Notes under the pieces: generated by a model
The model's input: only the letters and a program-made list of their open reading frames with translations
Database searches by the model: none
Told to the model about the DNA's origin: nothing
Program-made: the position numbers and the translations under genes
Source: Gammaproteobacteria bacterium
GTDB taxonomy: Bacteria > Pseudomonadota > Gammaproteobacteria > Coxiellales > Coxiellaceae
Assembly: GCA_023266215.1 (NCBI GenBank)
Contig: JAHFRQ010000007.1
Span: 18,053 to 82,052, forward strand
Direction: 5' to 3'
DNA length: 64,000 nucleotides
In this document: piece by piece, positions 37,081 through 46,222 of the stretch
Numbering within the stretch: the stretch's first letter is position 1
Layout: every line of letters begins with the position of its first letter

Positions 37081-37901
37081 TAAATAACTCCTTGCATAAT
37101 ATTATTTTGCGGCTGCCTATTATTTGATTCTGTCGGCGGATTAATTGCATTGCCAATAAAGCGATCAATATGCGATGCATCACGAAAAATCAAATCTATA
37201 TCATCGTATTTTTGATTACGTTCGTTTTGGCCCATATTAAATGGTGTATGTGCGCAGCCATCAATGGCTTGCCTCAAATCGCCAACAGAATAACCAAGCT
37301 TTAATGCCTGCGAAATTTTGCTTTTACGTTTTAAATCAAGAATAGCTCGAGGATGATTTAATATTGTTTGCCAATACAAAAATATTTCTTGAATAACATC
37401 ATGCGGTGAAGTTGCGACAGCAACTTGACAGATATTATCTTCCTTTCCATTCCTCTCCATTCCATTCCTATCCGGGGGCGAGGACTTATCGACCAATCTC
37501 CGACTGCTCGTCGAATTATCTGCGAGATTTCCAAGACTATTCGTCGAATGATCGTCGAGCTTTCTCAAGCTAGATTGTGGCAATGGATATTTATATGTTG
37601 GCTTGTCGATACGTTGGTGCTGTTTCCAGCCAGTGACAATCCAATATGATTTTTCATCAACTGAATATTCTCGCAATAGATTATTATTAATTAATTCAGA
37701 AATTAAATGCTTAATTTCATCAATACTAATAGAATCGCCTGGGAACACTTCGGCCTTGAGACGCACATACGAAGCAGCGTGCACACCATTGTCGTCGCAA
37801 AAGCTCCAAAGACCAATAAACGCTAACCGAGCTAGTTGTGAGCAGGATATGACCTGCTCACTCGTCCAGAACTCGGGTTTAACACACCTGATACGGGCCA
37901 T
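37080..37901 (-). CDS. Phage-type replication initiator/helicase loader
   Basis: A 273-residue protein that begins MARIRCVKPEFWTSEQVISCSQLARLAFIGLWSFCDDNG. This opening (R-I-R-x-x-KPEFW ... ARL.FIGLW..CDD.G) is the conserved winged-helix start of phage replication proteins that bind the origin and recruit the helicase. A variable, Ser/Asn-rich linker covers about residues 115-150; a C-terminal DnaT-like helical part follows. Adjacent to the primase-helicase gene, which supports the role. Confidence 0.75.
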   Translation of the reverse strand: MARIRCVKPEFWTSEQVISCSQLARLAFIGLWSFCDDNGVHAASYVRLKAEVFPGDSISIDEIKHLISELINNNLLREYSVDEKSYWIVTGWKQHQRIDKPTYKYPLPQSSLRKLDDHSTNSLGNLADNSTSSRRLVDKSSPPDRNGMERNGKEDNICQVAVATSPHDVIQEIFLYWQTILNHPRAILDLKRKSKISQALKLGYSVGDLRQAIDGCAHTPFNMGQNERNQKYDDIDLIFRDASHIDRFIGNAINPPTESNNRQPQNNIMQGVI

Positions 37902-37911
37902 AAAAATTACC

Positions 37912-38385
37912 TTAGTAGTTTAAAAATTCACAAAGAGACTTAATCGCCAACGTGTAATTATCTGTTGATAAATCCTTTGATATGAATTTTTTTAAATAAT
38001 TAAAACGATGATCGAGGTTCATTTCGTTATAGCCACTATCATTGGGAAGCAATCGAATTATTTTTTCCCACGGTGGGTTGACTAAATTATCTTTACCGCA
38101 ATAGACATACATACCGATTCTATGGCTTACACCATTTGCATCTGGAGAAAAAATCCCGTGCGTTAAAATGAGATGGCCTTGTTTTCGTAGCTCCATCACG
38201 CGACCGCAAGGGTGCAAAATTCCGTACACATCTCGCGCTTGCATTGTCGTAAGTTGTGCAGCGCACTCAAAATGCTTCAAAATTCTTGCGCGTTGAGTAA
38301 CTGCAGCATTATCATAGGGCTGTTCATTTTTTTGATTGCTCAGTTTGCTTGGTGGCGCTGAGCAATGTATTTTATTATTTTTCAT
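37912..38385 (-). CDS. Helix-turn-helix protein of the replication block
   Basis: A 157-residue protein. The core RARILKHFECAAQLTTMQARDVYGILHPCGRVMELRKQGHLI resembles winged-helix proteins in phages and islands (R-I-L..L....LTT..A....I..P..R..ELR..G..I). A perfect GGAGG lies eight bases upstream of the ATG at 38385, inside the end of the excisionase-like gene, so the two are translationally coupled. Its role may be in regulation or replication. Confidence 0.65.
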   Translation of the reverse strand: MKNNKIHCSAPPSKLSNQKNEQPYDNAAVTQRARILKHFECAAQLTTMQARDVYGILHPCGRVMELRKQGHLILTHGIFSPDANGVSHRIGMYVYCGKDNLVNPPWEKIIRLLPNDSGYNEMNLDHRFNYLKKFISKDLSTDNYTLAIKSLCEFLNY

Positions 38386-38614
38386 CCGCAGCACCTCCGT
38401 TTTCGAGCCACATATCTAATTTGTCGAGATTGAAAACTAGCTTCTTGCCCAAACGAGATATTACTTTTTCTAAGCCATTTGATTTTGCGAAAAATACATA
38501 GTGTCTTAGTGAGTTTGCCGATTTAAAAACATGGCTGTAGATTTCTAGTGTGCTATTAAAATCTGCGAAGCGTTTTGAATTTGTAGAAATGCCTTGTGCG
38601 TTATCAGTTGTCAT
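38375..38614 (-). CDS. Excisionase/AlpA-like DNA-binding protein
   Basis: A 79-residue protein. The C-terminal two-thirds (SLRHYVFFAKSNGLEKVISRLGKKLVFNLDKLDMWLENGG) has the helix-turn-helix then ..FN.DKLD.WL ending typical of MerR-like AlpA/Xis proteins. Such proteins steer integrase towards excision or activate island genes. The start is the ATG with GAGGAA upstream. It is the first gene of the leftward replication operon, next to the repeated-motif region. Confidence 0.6.
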   Translation of the reverse strand: MTTDNAQGISTNSKRFADFNSTLEIYSHVFKSANSLRHYVFFAKSNGLEKVISRLGKKLVFNLDKLDMWLENGGAADEK

Positions 38615-38729
38615 ATCATTTTTCCTCTGTTGTGTAATTTCTAACAAGCTTTATCTCTTGTTATTAATTGCCACGATACCGGAGGTACAAAAAAATGAAA
38701 TTCGGGTAGGTATGGTAAAAATCAAATAG

Positions 38730-38805
38730 AGCTACCCCTATTTGAAAACACCTATTTTCAAGTGATTTTTAATTAAATAAGGGTAGCTTATCTAAAAGCT
38801 ACCCC
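38730..38805. other. Nested inverted repeats, candidate origin or operator
   Basis: Outer arms AGCTACCCCTATTT (38730-38743) and AAATAAGGGTAGCT (38775-38788) pair with one mismatch. Inside lie TTGAAAA (38742-38748) and TTTTCAA (38755-38761). A third AGCTACCCC follows at 38797-38805. The position, upstream of the excisionase and replication genes, suits a replication origin (iterons) or the operon operator. The rest of the 337-base gap includes the out-of-frame tail of the next gene. Confidence 0.5.
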
Positions 38806-38832
38806 ACATTACATTTTGGCTTTTAAATGCGA

Positions 38833-40151
38833 TTACTCTCGTAAATTGGCAATTTTTTGAAAAATTAGGCATTTCCCAGTTTTCACACCTGACTTAAATT
38901 TGTAGCCGAGCTCAGAAAAATAATCAGAAATGGTGGAATCAGAAATTCTTCCTAACCACTTATCCATTTTTTTATTAAAACTGACCATTCCTTTTTTGTT
39001 CCCGGCATAAGCTTTTTATCAACATCAATATTCGAAGATTTACATTCAGCAAAGATTTTGCACATTGACTCCTCAGTTCTTGCTATTCTGCAAACCTTAG
39101 ACCCCGGGGCATAGATAGACTCATTATTTTTTTTAAGAGCCATATCAATCTCACTTTTAATAAAAATTAAATCATTAAAAGATATTTTATGCGTAGAAAC
39201 TTCTAGTTTAACTTTTAAAATTTTTCTCTCGTTCAAAATATATTGACTATAAGATGGCGCTATCTCGATAAAAAAAAGATCACTCTTAGATTTTTCTCGA
39301 TAATTACGATGTACAATTTGAACTGTATTTCCATGAAGAAAATTATCTAAAATGGATTTTTTTAATCGAACCAACTTTTCACAATGATATTTATATTCTT
39401 TATGAATTTCGTTTCTTGATATTGCATTTTCAATTTGTTCAATTGTTGGAAAGATACTCTGATTATTTTCAATATCATAATACTCAGAATCATTTGGTAA
39501 ATATGGATAAATATCGTTATTAATGCAAAATTTAATAACATCATCCAGGGAAGCATTACTATGTTTTTCTTTATAAAGAGCCATAAGCTGCTCAGCGTTA
39601 TATGTGTCGTATTTTTCTTCTGAATATCCATTCTTTGCAAGCTCAATATCAATTTCATAATGCTTACATCGAATTGCGTTAGACATATCAGCACAGCAAG
39701 AAAGCACAGGCAATAAAGTCTTATTTTGTATATTTTCTAAATATAGAAATTTATTTCTTTCAATAAGCTCCAGCCACTCCAAAGGCTTGAGTTCTTTTGA
39801 AAGCCTGTCTTCTTTAATGAATTTATTTATTTTTTGTTTTTCTGTATCAAATTCGAATATAATTTTATCAATAATATTTTTTTCATAAAAGTCGAAGTCT
39901 TGCTGTGTATGATTGAACATTATTCTGGGAAGTATTTTTTTATTCTTTACCTGATCGATAAAATAAAACATCTTCGCCAGGGAAAGAAAATGATCGAGTG
40001 ACCACAATTTTAATTTTAACAGTTCTTCAAGCGCCTCATATGATTTTTTATTATTATAAATATTTCCACTAAGAGCAAAATCATCTTTGCTGTTTAAAAT
40101 TTCATGTGCAAGCTCTTTAAATTGCTTATTTAAAAATTTTTGATTATTCAT
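38833..40151 (-). CDS. Large hypothetical cargo protein with a probable 3' frameshift
   Basis: The annotated frame ends at 38952 and codes for 399 residues, helical and lysine/glutamate/asparagine-rich. A second frame continues smoothly past that stop to 38833, with DKWLGRISDSTISDYFSELG looking like real protein. A one-base slip in A runs (38967-38973 or 38992-38997) would join them into about 440 residues. It starts directly after the integrase stop, so it is probably translationally coupled. No family recognised. Composition is more AT-rich than its neighbours. Confidence 0.6.
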
Positions 40152-41216
40152 TCATCCTCCAAATATCTTTTCATTCATTCTCGCCACGACTTTACTGGTG
40201 TGTGCATCGGACAAATGGGCGTAGCGTTTAACCATTTGCAATGTTTTGTGTCCTAATATTTCGGCAATTTCAGCAAGGCTTGCACCGTTCATTGCTAAAT
40301 ATGACGCTGCTGAATGTCGAAGATCGTGAAAACGAAAATCATTTATTTCTGCGCGCCGCAAGGCTGTTTCCCAAGGCGTTGTAAGATCAATTGGTTTATC
40401 GAGTGACTTGGCAGGAAAGACAAAATCGCAATGCAATATGCGGATTTTTGCGTGCTCTTTCATTAATTCAAGCGCTAATGACGTCAACACTAAAACACGA
40501 CGCTCGCCATTTTTTGTTTCATGTAACGTAATCATGCCGCGCGCTAAATCAATGTCGCGCCATTTTAAACTTAGAATTTCCATTTTGCGTGCACCGGTTG
40601 ATAACGCGAGCACAACAACTTTGTATAAATATTCACTTTCGCTTTGCTTGCATATTTCTAATAATCGCGATCGTTCCTCATCTGATAAAAAACGCACTCT
40701 GCCCCGCGGTTCTTTTAGGCGTGATACTTTTAACACGGGATTTTCGTGAGACCAGCCCCATTCTTTGACTGAAACAGTAAATAGGTGGCTGAGTATGGCA
40801 AGATAGCGATTGACGGTTGCGTTCGTGCGATCACCACGCGTTGTTTTTCCTTGTGCTAATTTATCGCGGTGCTCTGCAATAATTGAAGGCGATACATCAG
40901 ATAGAGGCAAGTAACCGATATTGCTCGCCCACCATCGAAGCTGATTTTTTTGATCCTTCTGTGAATTTTGTTTTTTGGTCAGCAAGACAGATTGAAGATA
41001 GCGATCGATTGCTTCTTGCAAAGTGTGCTTTCTTGATTCGACCGTTTTAAAATGACGGCCTTCGCGAATGGCAGATTCAGTTTGCTGAACCCATTTTTTT
41101 GCGTCGGTTAATCTTTTGAATGTTGCCGATTGAGGCGGAAAGCCTCTTAGCCTTACTCGGACACGATATTGTAACGTGCCATCTATGATCGAATTTCTTT
41201 TTTCAATTGTAGCCAT
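40152..41216 (-). CDS. int: Tyrosine-type site-specific integrase
   Basis: A 354-residue phage-type integrase. The N-terminal part has an AP2-like arm-binding region, the middle a SAM-like core-binding domain (RYLQSVLLTKKQNSQKDQ). The catalytic domain has R in STGARKMEI near residue 206, the HDLRH motif near 296, GHKTLQM near 321 and the catalytic tyrosine in RYAHLSD near 330. It lies next to the tRNA-Thr gene, in the position expected for an integrase that uses the tRNA 3' end as attachment site. Confidence 0.93.
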   Translation of the reverse strand: MATIEKRNSIIDGTLQYRVRVRLRGFPPQSATFKRLTDAKKWVQQTESAIREGRHFKTVESRKHTLQEAIDRYLQSVLLTKKQNSQKDQKNQLRWWASNIGYLPLSDVSPSIIAEHRDKLAQGKTTRGDRTNATVNRYLAILSHLFTVSVKEWGWSHENPVLKVSRLKEPRGRVRFLSDEERSRLLEICKQSESEYLYKVVVLALSTGARKMEILSLKWRDIDLARGMITLHETKNGERRVLVLTSLALELMKEHAKIRILHCDFVFPAKSLDKPIDLTTPWETALRRAEINDFRFHDLRHSAASYLAMNGASLAEIAEILGHKTLQMVKRYAHLSDAHTSKVVARMNEKIFGG

Positions 41217-41333
41217 GGTTATCCCGCTCCTACTTTCATGTTGTTGTTAAAACAAAATGATCGTAATCAGCCGTCCATTGCTAATTTTTTATTCAGACTT
41301 CTAGGTCACCCCGTTCGTCACCGTTTTTTTAAA

Positions 41334-41351
41334 AGTGTCCCATTTTTGGCT
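41334..41351 (+). repeat. R repeat, copy 5
   Basis: AGTGTCCCATTTTTGGCT, the core of the R repeat without the GCG prefix. It lies between the integrase and the tRNA gene. Confidence 0.8.
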
Positions 41352-41410
41352 ATTTCAGCTTAAAAATGGCCTATCAATTCAAACCAAATGACCCAACTCA
41401 TTGATTTTAC

Positions 41411-41486
<76 letters not shown>

Positions 41487-41574
41487 CAAAAAAAGGGCAA
41501 ACTACGGTATTGCACACCTTGGGCGTATAAATTAACGTATCTCACTTGAAATCACAACTCAAAAGGATGAAAAA

Positions 41575-42003
41575 ATGAATGTCCAGAAAAAATCCGCGGG
41601 ATTTACGTTAATTGAACTCATGATCGTGATCGCGATTATTGGTATTTTAGTGGCACTAGCGATTCCGTCTTATCAGAATTATACGAGGCGGGCGCACTAT
41701 GCGGAAATCGTGCAAGCAACTGAGCCCTTCAAATTAGGCGTGCAAGAATGCTTTCAAACAACGGGTAGCTTAGATGGCTGTTCAGCAGGACAAAATGGTG
41801 TGCCGAATGCGATTACCGCTGGAAACGGCCCTGATTTAATTGACAGTGTTAACGTAGATAATGGTGGCGTCATTACGGTTATACCTAAAAATTTATATGG
41901 CATTTTAAGTGCTGATGATTACACATTAACGCCGACAGACAATAATGATCAATTGACTTGGCAGGCCGGCGGACAAGGTGTGGCGGATGGTTATGCTCGC
42001 TGA
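41575..42003 (+). CDS. pilA: Type IV pilin (major pilin-like)
   Basis: A 142-residue prepilin with short basic leader MNVQKKSAG, then FTLIELMIVIAIIGILVALAIPSYQNY, the class IV N-methylation site with conserved glutamate at position 5 after cleavage. Two cysteines near residues 52 and 63 probably form a disulfide. AAGGATG precedes the start. It is the first gene of a pilA-pilB-pilC-pilD-coaE run, read as one operon. PilD encoded downstream cuts the leader. Confidence 0.92.
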   Translation: MNVQKKSAGFTLIELMIVIAIIGILVALAIPSYQNYTRRAHYAEIVQATEPFKLGVQECFQTTGSLDGCSAGQNGVPNAITAGNGPDLIDSVNVDNGGVITVIPKNLYGILSADDYTLTPTDNNDQLTWQAGGQGVADGYAR

Positions 42004-43453
42004 ACTTGCAGCGCTTGAAAAGCCGGCACAGCAATGCGGTCAAACCGCTTTTCAATATATGATGCAACATAAAATAATTTCAGCTGAAAAATTTTGCGCT
42101 GATTGCGTTGGCTATTTTAATATTCAGGAAGCTAAATTAGACAATATCAATTTAAACACACTGCCAATTGATAGCATTAAAATAGATTTTATTAAAAATA
42201 ATTTATTGCTGCCTATTGAAAAAAATAAATCTGAAATTATCATTGCCATTTCAAATCCTGAAGATTTAAAGCTTGAAAAAGCCATTCAGTTTCAAACGGG
42301 GTTGAAAATTAAATTTGTGTTTATAAAATATGATATTTTATATAGATTACATAATTTAATCATCAGCAAAATAGTATATAAAAATAAGGAAAATCCGGCA
42401 GAATTATTAGCGCATCAAATATTATCTGATGCCATTCACCAGCATGCATCGGATATTCACTGCGAGCCTTATAAAAACACATGTAAAATTCGAATCCGAA
42501 TTGATGGCATGCTGCACGAATTATTGCAATTTGATCAACTGCTGGGAAGTACATTATTAAGCTGTCTTAAAGTGCTTGCAAACTGCGATATTGCAATTAA
42601 AAGAACGCCTCAAGATGGCAGATTTACCTTTAAATCTAATTTAGGATTTATAAAAGATTGCAGAGTCAGCACTTACCCGACGATTTATGGCGAAAAAATA
42701 GTGATTCGATTACTTGATGCTAATACGCAAATAAAAAAAATTGAAGAATTGGGCTTGTCTTTAAAAAATCAACAAATTATTTTAAATACTATTGCAAAAC
42801 CACAAGGATTAATTTTAGTCACAGGCCCCACGGGCAGCGGCAAAACAATTACGCTCTATACTTTACTTAATTTACTCAATAAAACACATCGAAATATTAC
42901 AACCATTGAAGATCCTGTTGAAATTCAAGTAGAAGGATTAAATCAAAGTGCGGTTAATATTAAATCTCAATTTACCTTTTCAAACGCATTGCGTGCATTG
43001 CTGCGACAAGATCCTGATGTCATGATGATCGGTGAAATCCGTGATCAAGAAACAGCTGATATGTGCATTCGCGCAGCCGAAACAGGTCATTTGGTGCTCT
43101 CAACACTACACACCAACTCTGCAGCAGAAGCGTTAATTCGATTAACTCAATTTGGTGTGGCGCCTTTTCATTTAGCCAGCGCATTAAAATTAGTGATTGC
43201 GCAGCGACTCGTTCGAAAATTATGTACATATTGTCTGGGCGAAAAAAATTGTGCTCAATGCATTGATGGATTTTCAGGGCGCATTGGTATATTTGAATTA
43301 TTAGAAATTAACCTTGATAATAAAAATCAAATATTAAATCACGAAAAAATAATAATTAATCAAACGTTATGGCAAGCTGCTTTGTTGTGCGTAGAAAATA
43401 AAATCACTTCATTTGATGAAATTAAGCGAGTTATTCCCAATGACAGCGTATAA
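41993..43453 (+). CDS. pilB: Type IV pilus assembly ATPase PilB
   Basis: A 486-residue GspE/PulE ATPase that drives pilus extension. The Walker A motif is GPTGSGKT near residue 281; Asp-box, the Walker B MIGEIRD near 344 and HTNSA histidine follow. The zinc-binding cysteines are present but close together (CTYC then CAQC with five residues between). The N-terminal domain is shorter than in most PilB proteins of about 560 residues. The ATG at 41993 overlaps the pilA end by 11 bases. Confidence 0.93.
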   Translation: MLAELAALEKPAQQCGQTAFQYMMQHKIISAEKFCADCVGYFNIQEAKLDNINLNTLPIDSIKIDFIKNNLLLPIEKNKSEIIIAISNPEDLKLEKAIQFQTGLKIKFVFIKYDILYRLHNLIISKIVYKNKENPAELLAHQILSDAIHQHASDIHCEPYKNTCKIRIRIDGMLHELLQFDQLLGSTLLSCLKVLANCDIAIKRTPQDGRFTFKSNLGFIKDCRVSTYPTIYGEKIVIRLLDANTQIKKIEELGLSLKNQQIILNTIAKPQGLILVTGPTGSGKTITLYTLLNLLNKTHRNITTIEDPVEIQVEGLNQSAVNIKSQFTFSNALRALLRQDPDVMMIGEIRDQETADMCIRAAETGHLVLSTLHTNSAAEALIRLTQFGVAPFHLASALKLVIAQRLVRKLCTYCLGEKNCAQCIDGFSGRIGIFELLEINLDNKNQILNHEKIIINQTLWQAALLCVENKITSFDEIKRVIPNDSV

Positions 43454-44627
43454 AAATTTTAATTGGATTGGTATTCATTTATCAGGTCAAAAACAAAGTG
43501 GCACTATTAGCGCAAAAAGTAAATTGGAAGCTAAAAATAAGCTTTCTGGTCAAAATATTACTTTATTATCTTTAAAATCTGATAGAATAAATTTAGTTAA
43601 CAAAAAATTTAGCATTAAAGACAGATTGGATTTTACGCAGCAACTTTATCTGCTTTTGCGAGCTGGTATCAGTTTAACAAAAGCATTTGATATTATTATT
43701 TTTGCAACAAATAATAAATTGCATAAAAATATTTTTATAAACATAAACGATCATATCACGGCAGGACAAAGTTTGTCAGCTGCATTGTCAGCATTTCCAC
43801 ACTATTTTAATGCGATATATTGCAAATTAATTCATGCGGGTGAACAATCAGGAACGCTGGATATTATTTTGCAGCAATTAATTGCGCACGAAGCACAAAC
43901 AGAACAGGTCAAACAAAAAATTCTTAAAGCACTTTTTTATCCACTCAGCGTTTTGGTGATCGCGGTCTTAATTACCATTGGATTATTACTGTTTGTCATG
44001 CCACAGTTTAGCGCAATTTACAGTAGTTTTGGTGCGCAATTGCCTTTATTGACACAATTAATCATTTCACTGAGTATTTTTTTAAAGCATAATGGGTTTT
44101 ATTTATTGCTTATCTTATTATTACTTATTTTTTTAGTACAATTTTTATTAAAAGATAGCTTATTTTTAAGCTATCTTGCGTTAAAAATTCCAGGCATAAA
44201 ACAACTGATTATTATTCAACATACAGCGAAGTGGTGCGAAGTTTGCGCGATTTTATTAAAAGCAGGTCTTCCGCTGCTTGAAACGATGTTGATTGCTAAT
44301 CAAACGGTCGGCAATGCCACTTTTCAACAAAGCCTTGCGCGCGCCTTTTTAAAAATTAAATCAGGTTTGTCATTACATGGGGCACTTAATGAGGTTGATT
44401 TACTGCCGTTGCGAGCAAAGCAATTAATTGAGATTGGTGAAAATTCAGATTCGCTTGAAATAATGCTGCACCAAGTCGCAACACTGTATCACGAAATGCT
44501 CAATCACGCCTTTGATCACTTGAGCAAATTACTTGAGCCTGTCATGATGTTAGTGATTGCAGGTTTGGTCACAGGGTTAATGATGGCAATGTATTTGCCA
44601 ATTTTTCAAATGGGAAACGTGGTATGA
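43440..44627 (+). CDS. pilC: Type IV pilus inner-membrane platform protein PilC
   Basis: A 395-residue GspF-family protein with two GspF domains. FTQQLYLLLRAGISLTKAFDI near residue 63 and WCEVCAILLKAGLPLLETM near 264 are the domain signatures; three membrane helices follow the family pattern (near 165-190, 212-235 and at the C-terminus). It anchors the pilus motor in the inner membrane. It overlaps pilB by 14 bases. Confidence 0.93.
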   Translation: MTAYKNFNWIGIHLSGQKQSGTISAKSKLEAKNKLSGQNITLLSLKSDRINLVNKKFSIKDRLDFTQQLYLLLRAGISLTKAFDIIIFATNNKLHKNIFININDHITAGQSLSAALSAFPHYFNAIYCKLIHAGEQSGTLDIILQQLIAHEAQTEQVKQKILKALFYPLSVLVIAVLITIGLLLFVMPQFSAIYSSFGAQLPLLTQLIISLSIFLKHNGFYLLLILLLLIFLVQFLLKDSLFLSYLALKIPGIKQLIIIQHTAKWCEVCAILLKAGLPLLETMLIANQTVGNATFQQSLARAFLKIKSGLSLHGALNEVDLLPLRAKQLIEIGENSDSLEIMLHQVATLYHEMLNHAFDHLSKLLEPVMMLVIAGLVTGLMMAMYLPIFQMGNVV

Positions 44628-45454
44628 CAACGATTATATTGGCTTACATTTTTGTTATTGGCGCGATTGTGGGCAGCTTTTTAAATGTGGTAATTTACCG
44701 CTACCCCATTATGTTAAATTTAGAATGGAAAAATGAGTGTCTTGAATTTCTAAATCAAGCTGCTGCTACTCCAAAAGTAACTTTCAACTTACTTTTGCCC
44801 AGATCCCATTGCCCTTCTTGCAAAAAATTAATTCCGTTTTGGCATAATATTCCGATTGTCAGTTATTTAATTTTGCGAGGAAAATGCGCGAACTGTTCTG
44901 TCAAAATTTCAATACAATATCCATTAGTCGAATTATTAACAGCTATTTTAAGCGTTCTTGTTTTTTTAAAATTTGGATTAACTTTGCCAGCGCTTTCAAT
45001 TTGGATTTTTACGTGCGGATTAATTACATTAAGTTTTATTGATTTTGAGCATCAGATTTTGCCTGATTTGCTCACTTTATCGTTGTTGTGGCTTGGCTTA
45101 TTGGTTTCAACACAGCATTACTTTATTTCATCATCAACCGCCATTATTGGCGCGCTGTTTGGTTATTTATTTTTATTTGTTATTGCTAAATTATATTTTT
45201 ACATTAGAAAAACCGATGGCATGGGTTATGGTGATTGCAAAATGCTGGGATTATTTGGCGCGTGGCTTGGTATTATTCCGTTAATTAATGTTCTTTTAAT
45301 TTCAGCTGTTTTAGGGCTGCTAATTAATATTATTTTAATTGCGCTTAAAAAAGCAGATAAAAATAAGCCGCTGCCATTTGGTCCCTATTTAGCTATTGCT
45401 GGTTGGCTAACTGCCATGTATGGTCCATTTATATTAAATTGGTACGGAGTATGA
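44624..45454 (+). CDS. pilD: Prepilin peptidase PilD
   Basis: A 276-residue aspartate peptidase and N-methylase for pilins. The N-terminal methylase zinc site has C-x-x-C pairs (HCPSCKKLIPFWHNIP and KCANCS). The catalytic aspartates are in FIDFEHQILPD near residue 143 and GYGDCKML near 200. Eight or so membrane segments. It overlaps both neighbours by four bases. Confidence 0.94.
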   Translation: MTTIILAYIFVIGAIVGSFLNVVIYRYPIMLNLEWKNECLEFLNQAAATPKVTFNLLLPRSHCPSCKKLIPFWHNIPIVSYLILRGKCANCSVKISIQYPLVELLTAILSVLVFLKFGLTLPALSIWIFTCGLITLSFIDFEHQILPDLLTLSLLWLGLLVSTQHYFISSSTAIIGALFGYLFLFVIAKLYFYIRKTDGMGYGDCKMLGLFGAWLGIIPLINVLLISAVLGLLINIILIALKKADKNKPLPFGPYLAIAGWLTAMYGPFILNWYGV

Positions 45455-46035
45455 GCAACACTATTTTAACAATAGGCTTAACCGGTGGTATTGGCTCTGG
45501 AAAATCTACTGTTGCTGATTTTTTTGAAAAATTAAATGTTCCAATTATTGATGCTGATAAAATTTCTCATGCATTAACACAGCCTGACACCGATATTACT
45601 AAAAAAATAATAAAGCACTTTGGAAATAGTGACCGAAAACAATTGCGCGATATTATTTTTAGCAATCCAATTGAAAAAAAATGGCTAGAAAATTTATTAC
45701 ACCCTGAAATTCGCAAAATCATGAAAGAAAAAATAGCAAATGTAAAATCACCCTATTGTATTTGTGTGATTCCCTTATTAGCCGAATCAACATCTATCGA
45801 TTTTATTGATCGCATTTTAGTAATTGAGTCCTCCCCAGAATTACAAATTTCGCGCGCAAAAATGCGAGATAATTCGACGGCTGACAGCATAAAAGCCATT
45901 CTGGCATCACAAGCCAGTGATCTTCTGCGCAGAAAAATCGCGGACGATATTATTATTAATAATGGTGAATTAGAAGCACTTAAAAAACAGGTTTTAAAGC
46001 TTCACCAACGCTATCTTTTAATCAAAAAAAAATAA
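45451..46035 (+). CDS. coaE: Dephospho-CoA kinase
   Basis: The final step of CoA synthesis, phosphorylating dephospho-CoA. TIGLTGGIGSGKSTVADFF at the N-terminus is the P-loop; IDADKISH near residue 33 and the HPEIRK segment near 83 are family features. The start ATG overlaps the pilD stop. Together with panG-panB-panC-coaBC it leaves only coaA/coaX and coaD to be found elsewhere. Confidence 0.95.
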   Translation: MSNTILTIGLTGGIGSGKSTVADFFEKLNVPIIDADKISHALTQPDTDITKKIIKHFGNSDRKQLRDIIFSNPIEKKWLENLLHPEIRKIMKEKIANVKSPYCICVIPLLAESTSIDFIDRILVIESSPELQISRAKMRDNSTADSIKAILASQASDLLRRKIADDIIINNGELEALKKQVLKLHQRYLLIKKK

Positions 46036-46062
46036 TTTTAATATAATCAATAACTTACTAAA

Positions 46063-46165
46063 AATCTTTCCTTATGGACTGGGTAAGATTTCAATAAATC
46101 TGTCCTTATGGACTGGGTAAGATTTGCCATAATCTTTCCTTGTGGAGAAGGAAAGATTTTCTTAA
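46063..46165 (+). terminator. Three tandem stem-loop repeats ending in a terminator
   Basis: Units begin at 46063, 46097 and 46131 (34-bp period). Each starts AATCTTTCC or AATCTGTCC and ends in AAGATT. The first two share CTTATGGACTGGGTAAGATT. The third has arms AATCTTTCCTT and AAGGAAAGATT followed by TTTCTT, a good Rho-independent terminator for the pil-coaE operon. Confidence 0.75.
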
Positions 46166-46222
46166 GCGCGTGAAATGTGTACTCATGCTATGATGCAAGA
46201 AGGCATTTCACCAGGATGGTTC

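Noticed and set aside
40152..41216. Possibility that the island is a complete prophage
   Set aside because: Integrase, excisionase-like protein, initiator and primase-helicase are present, but there are no capsid, terminase, portal, tail or lysis genes between the attachment copies. It is rather a satellite-like or integrative element.
24578..41351. R repeats considered as terminal inverted repeats of an insertion sequence
   Set aside because: All five copies have the same orientation, and no transposase or target duplication lies between them.
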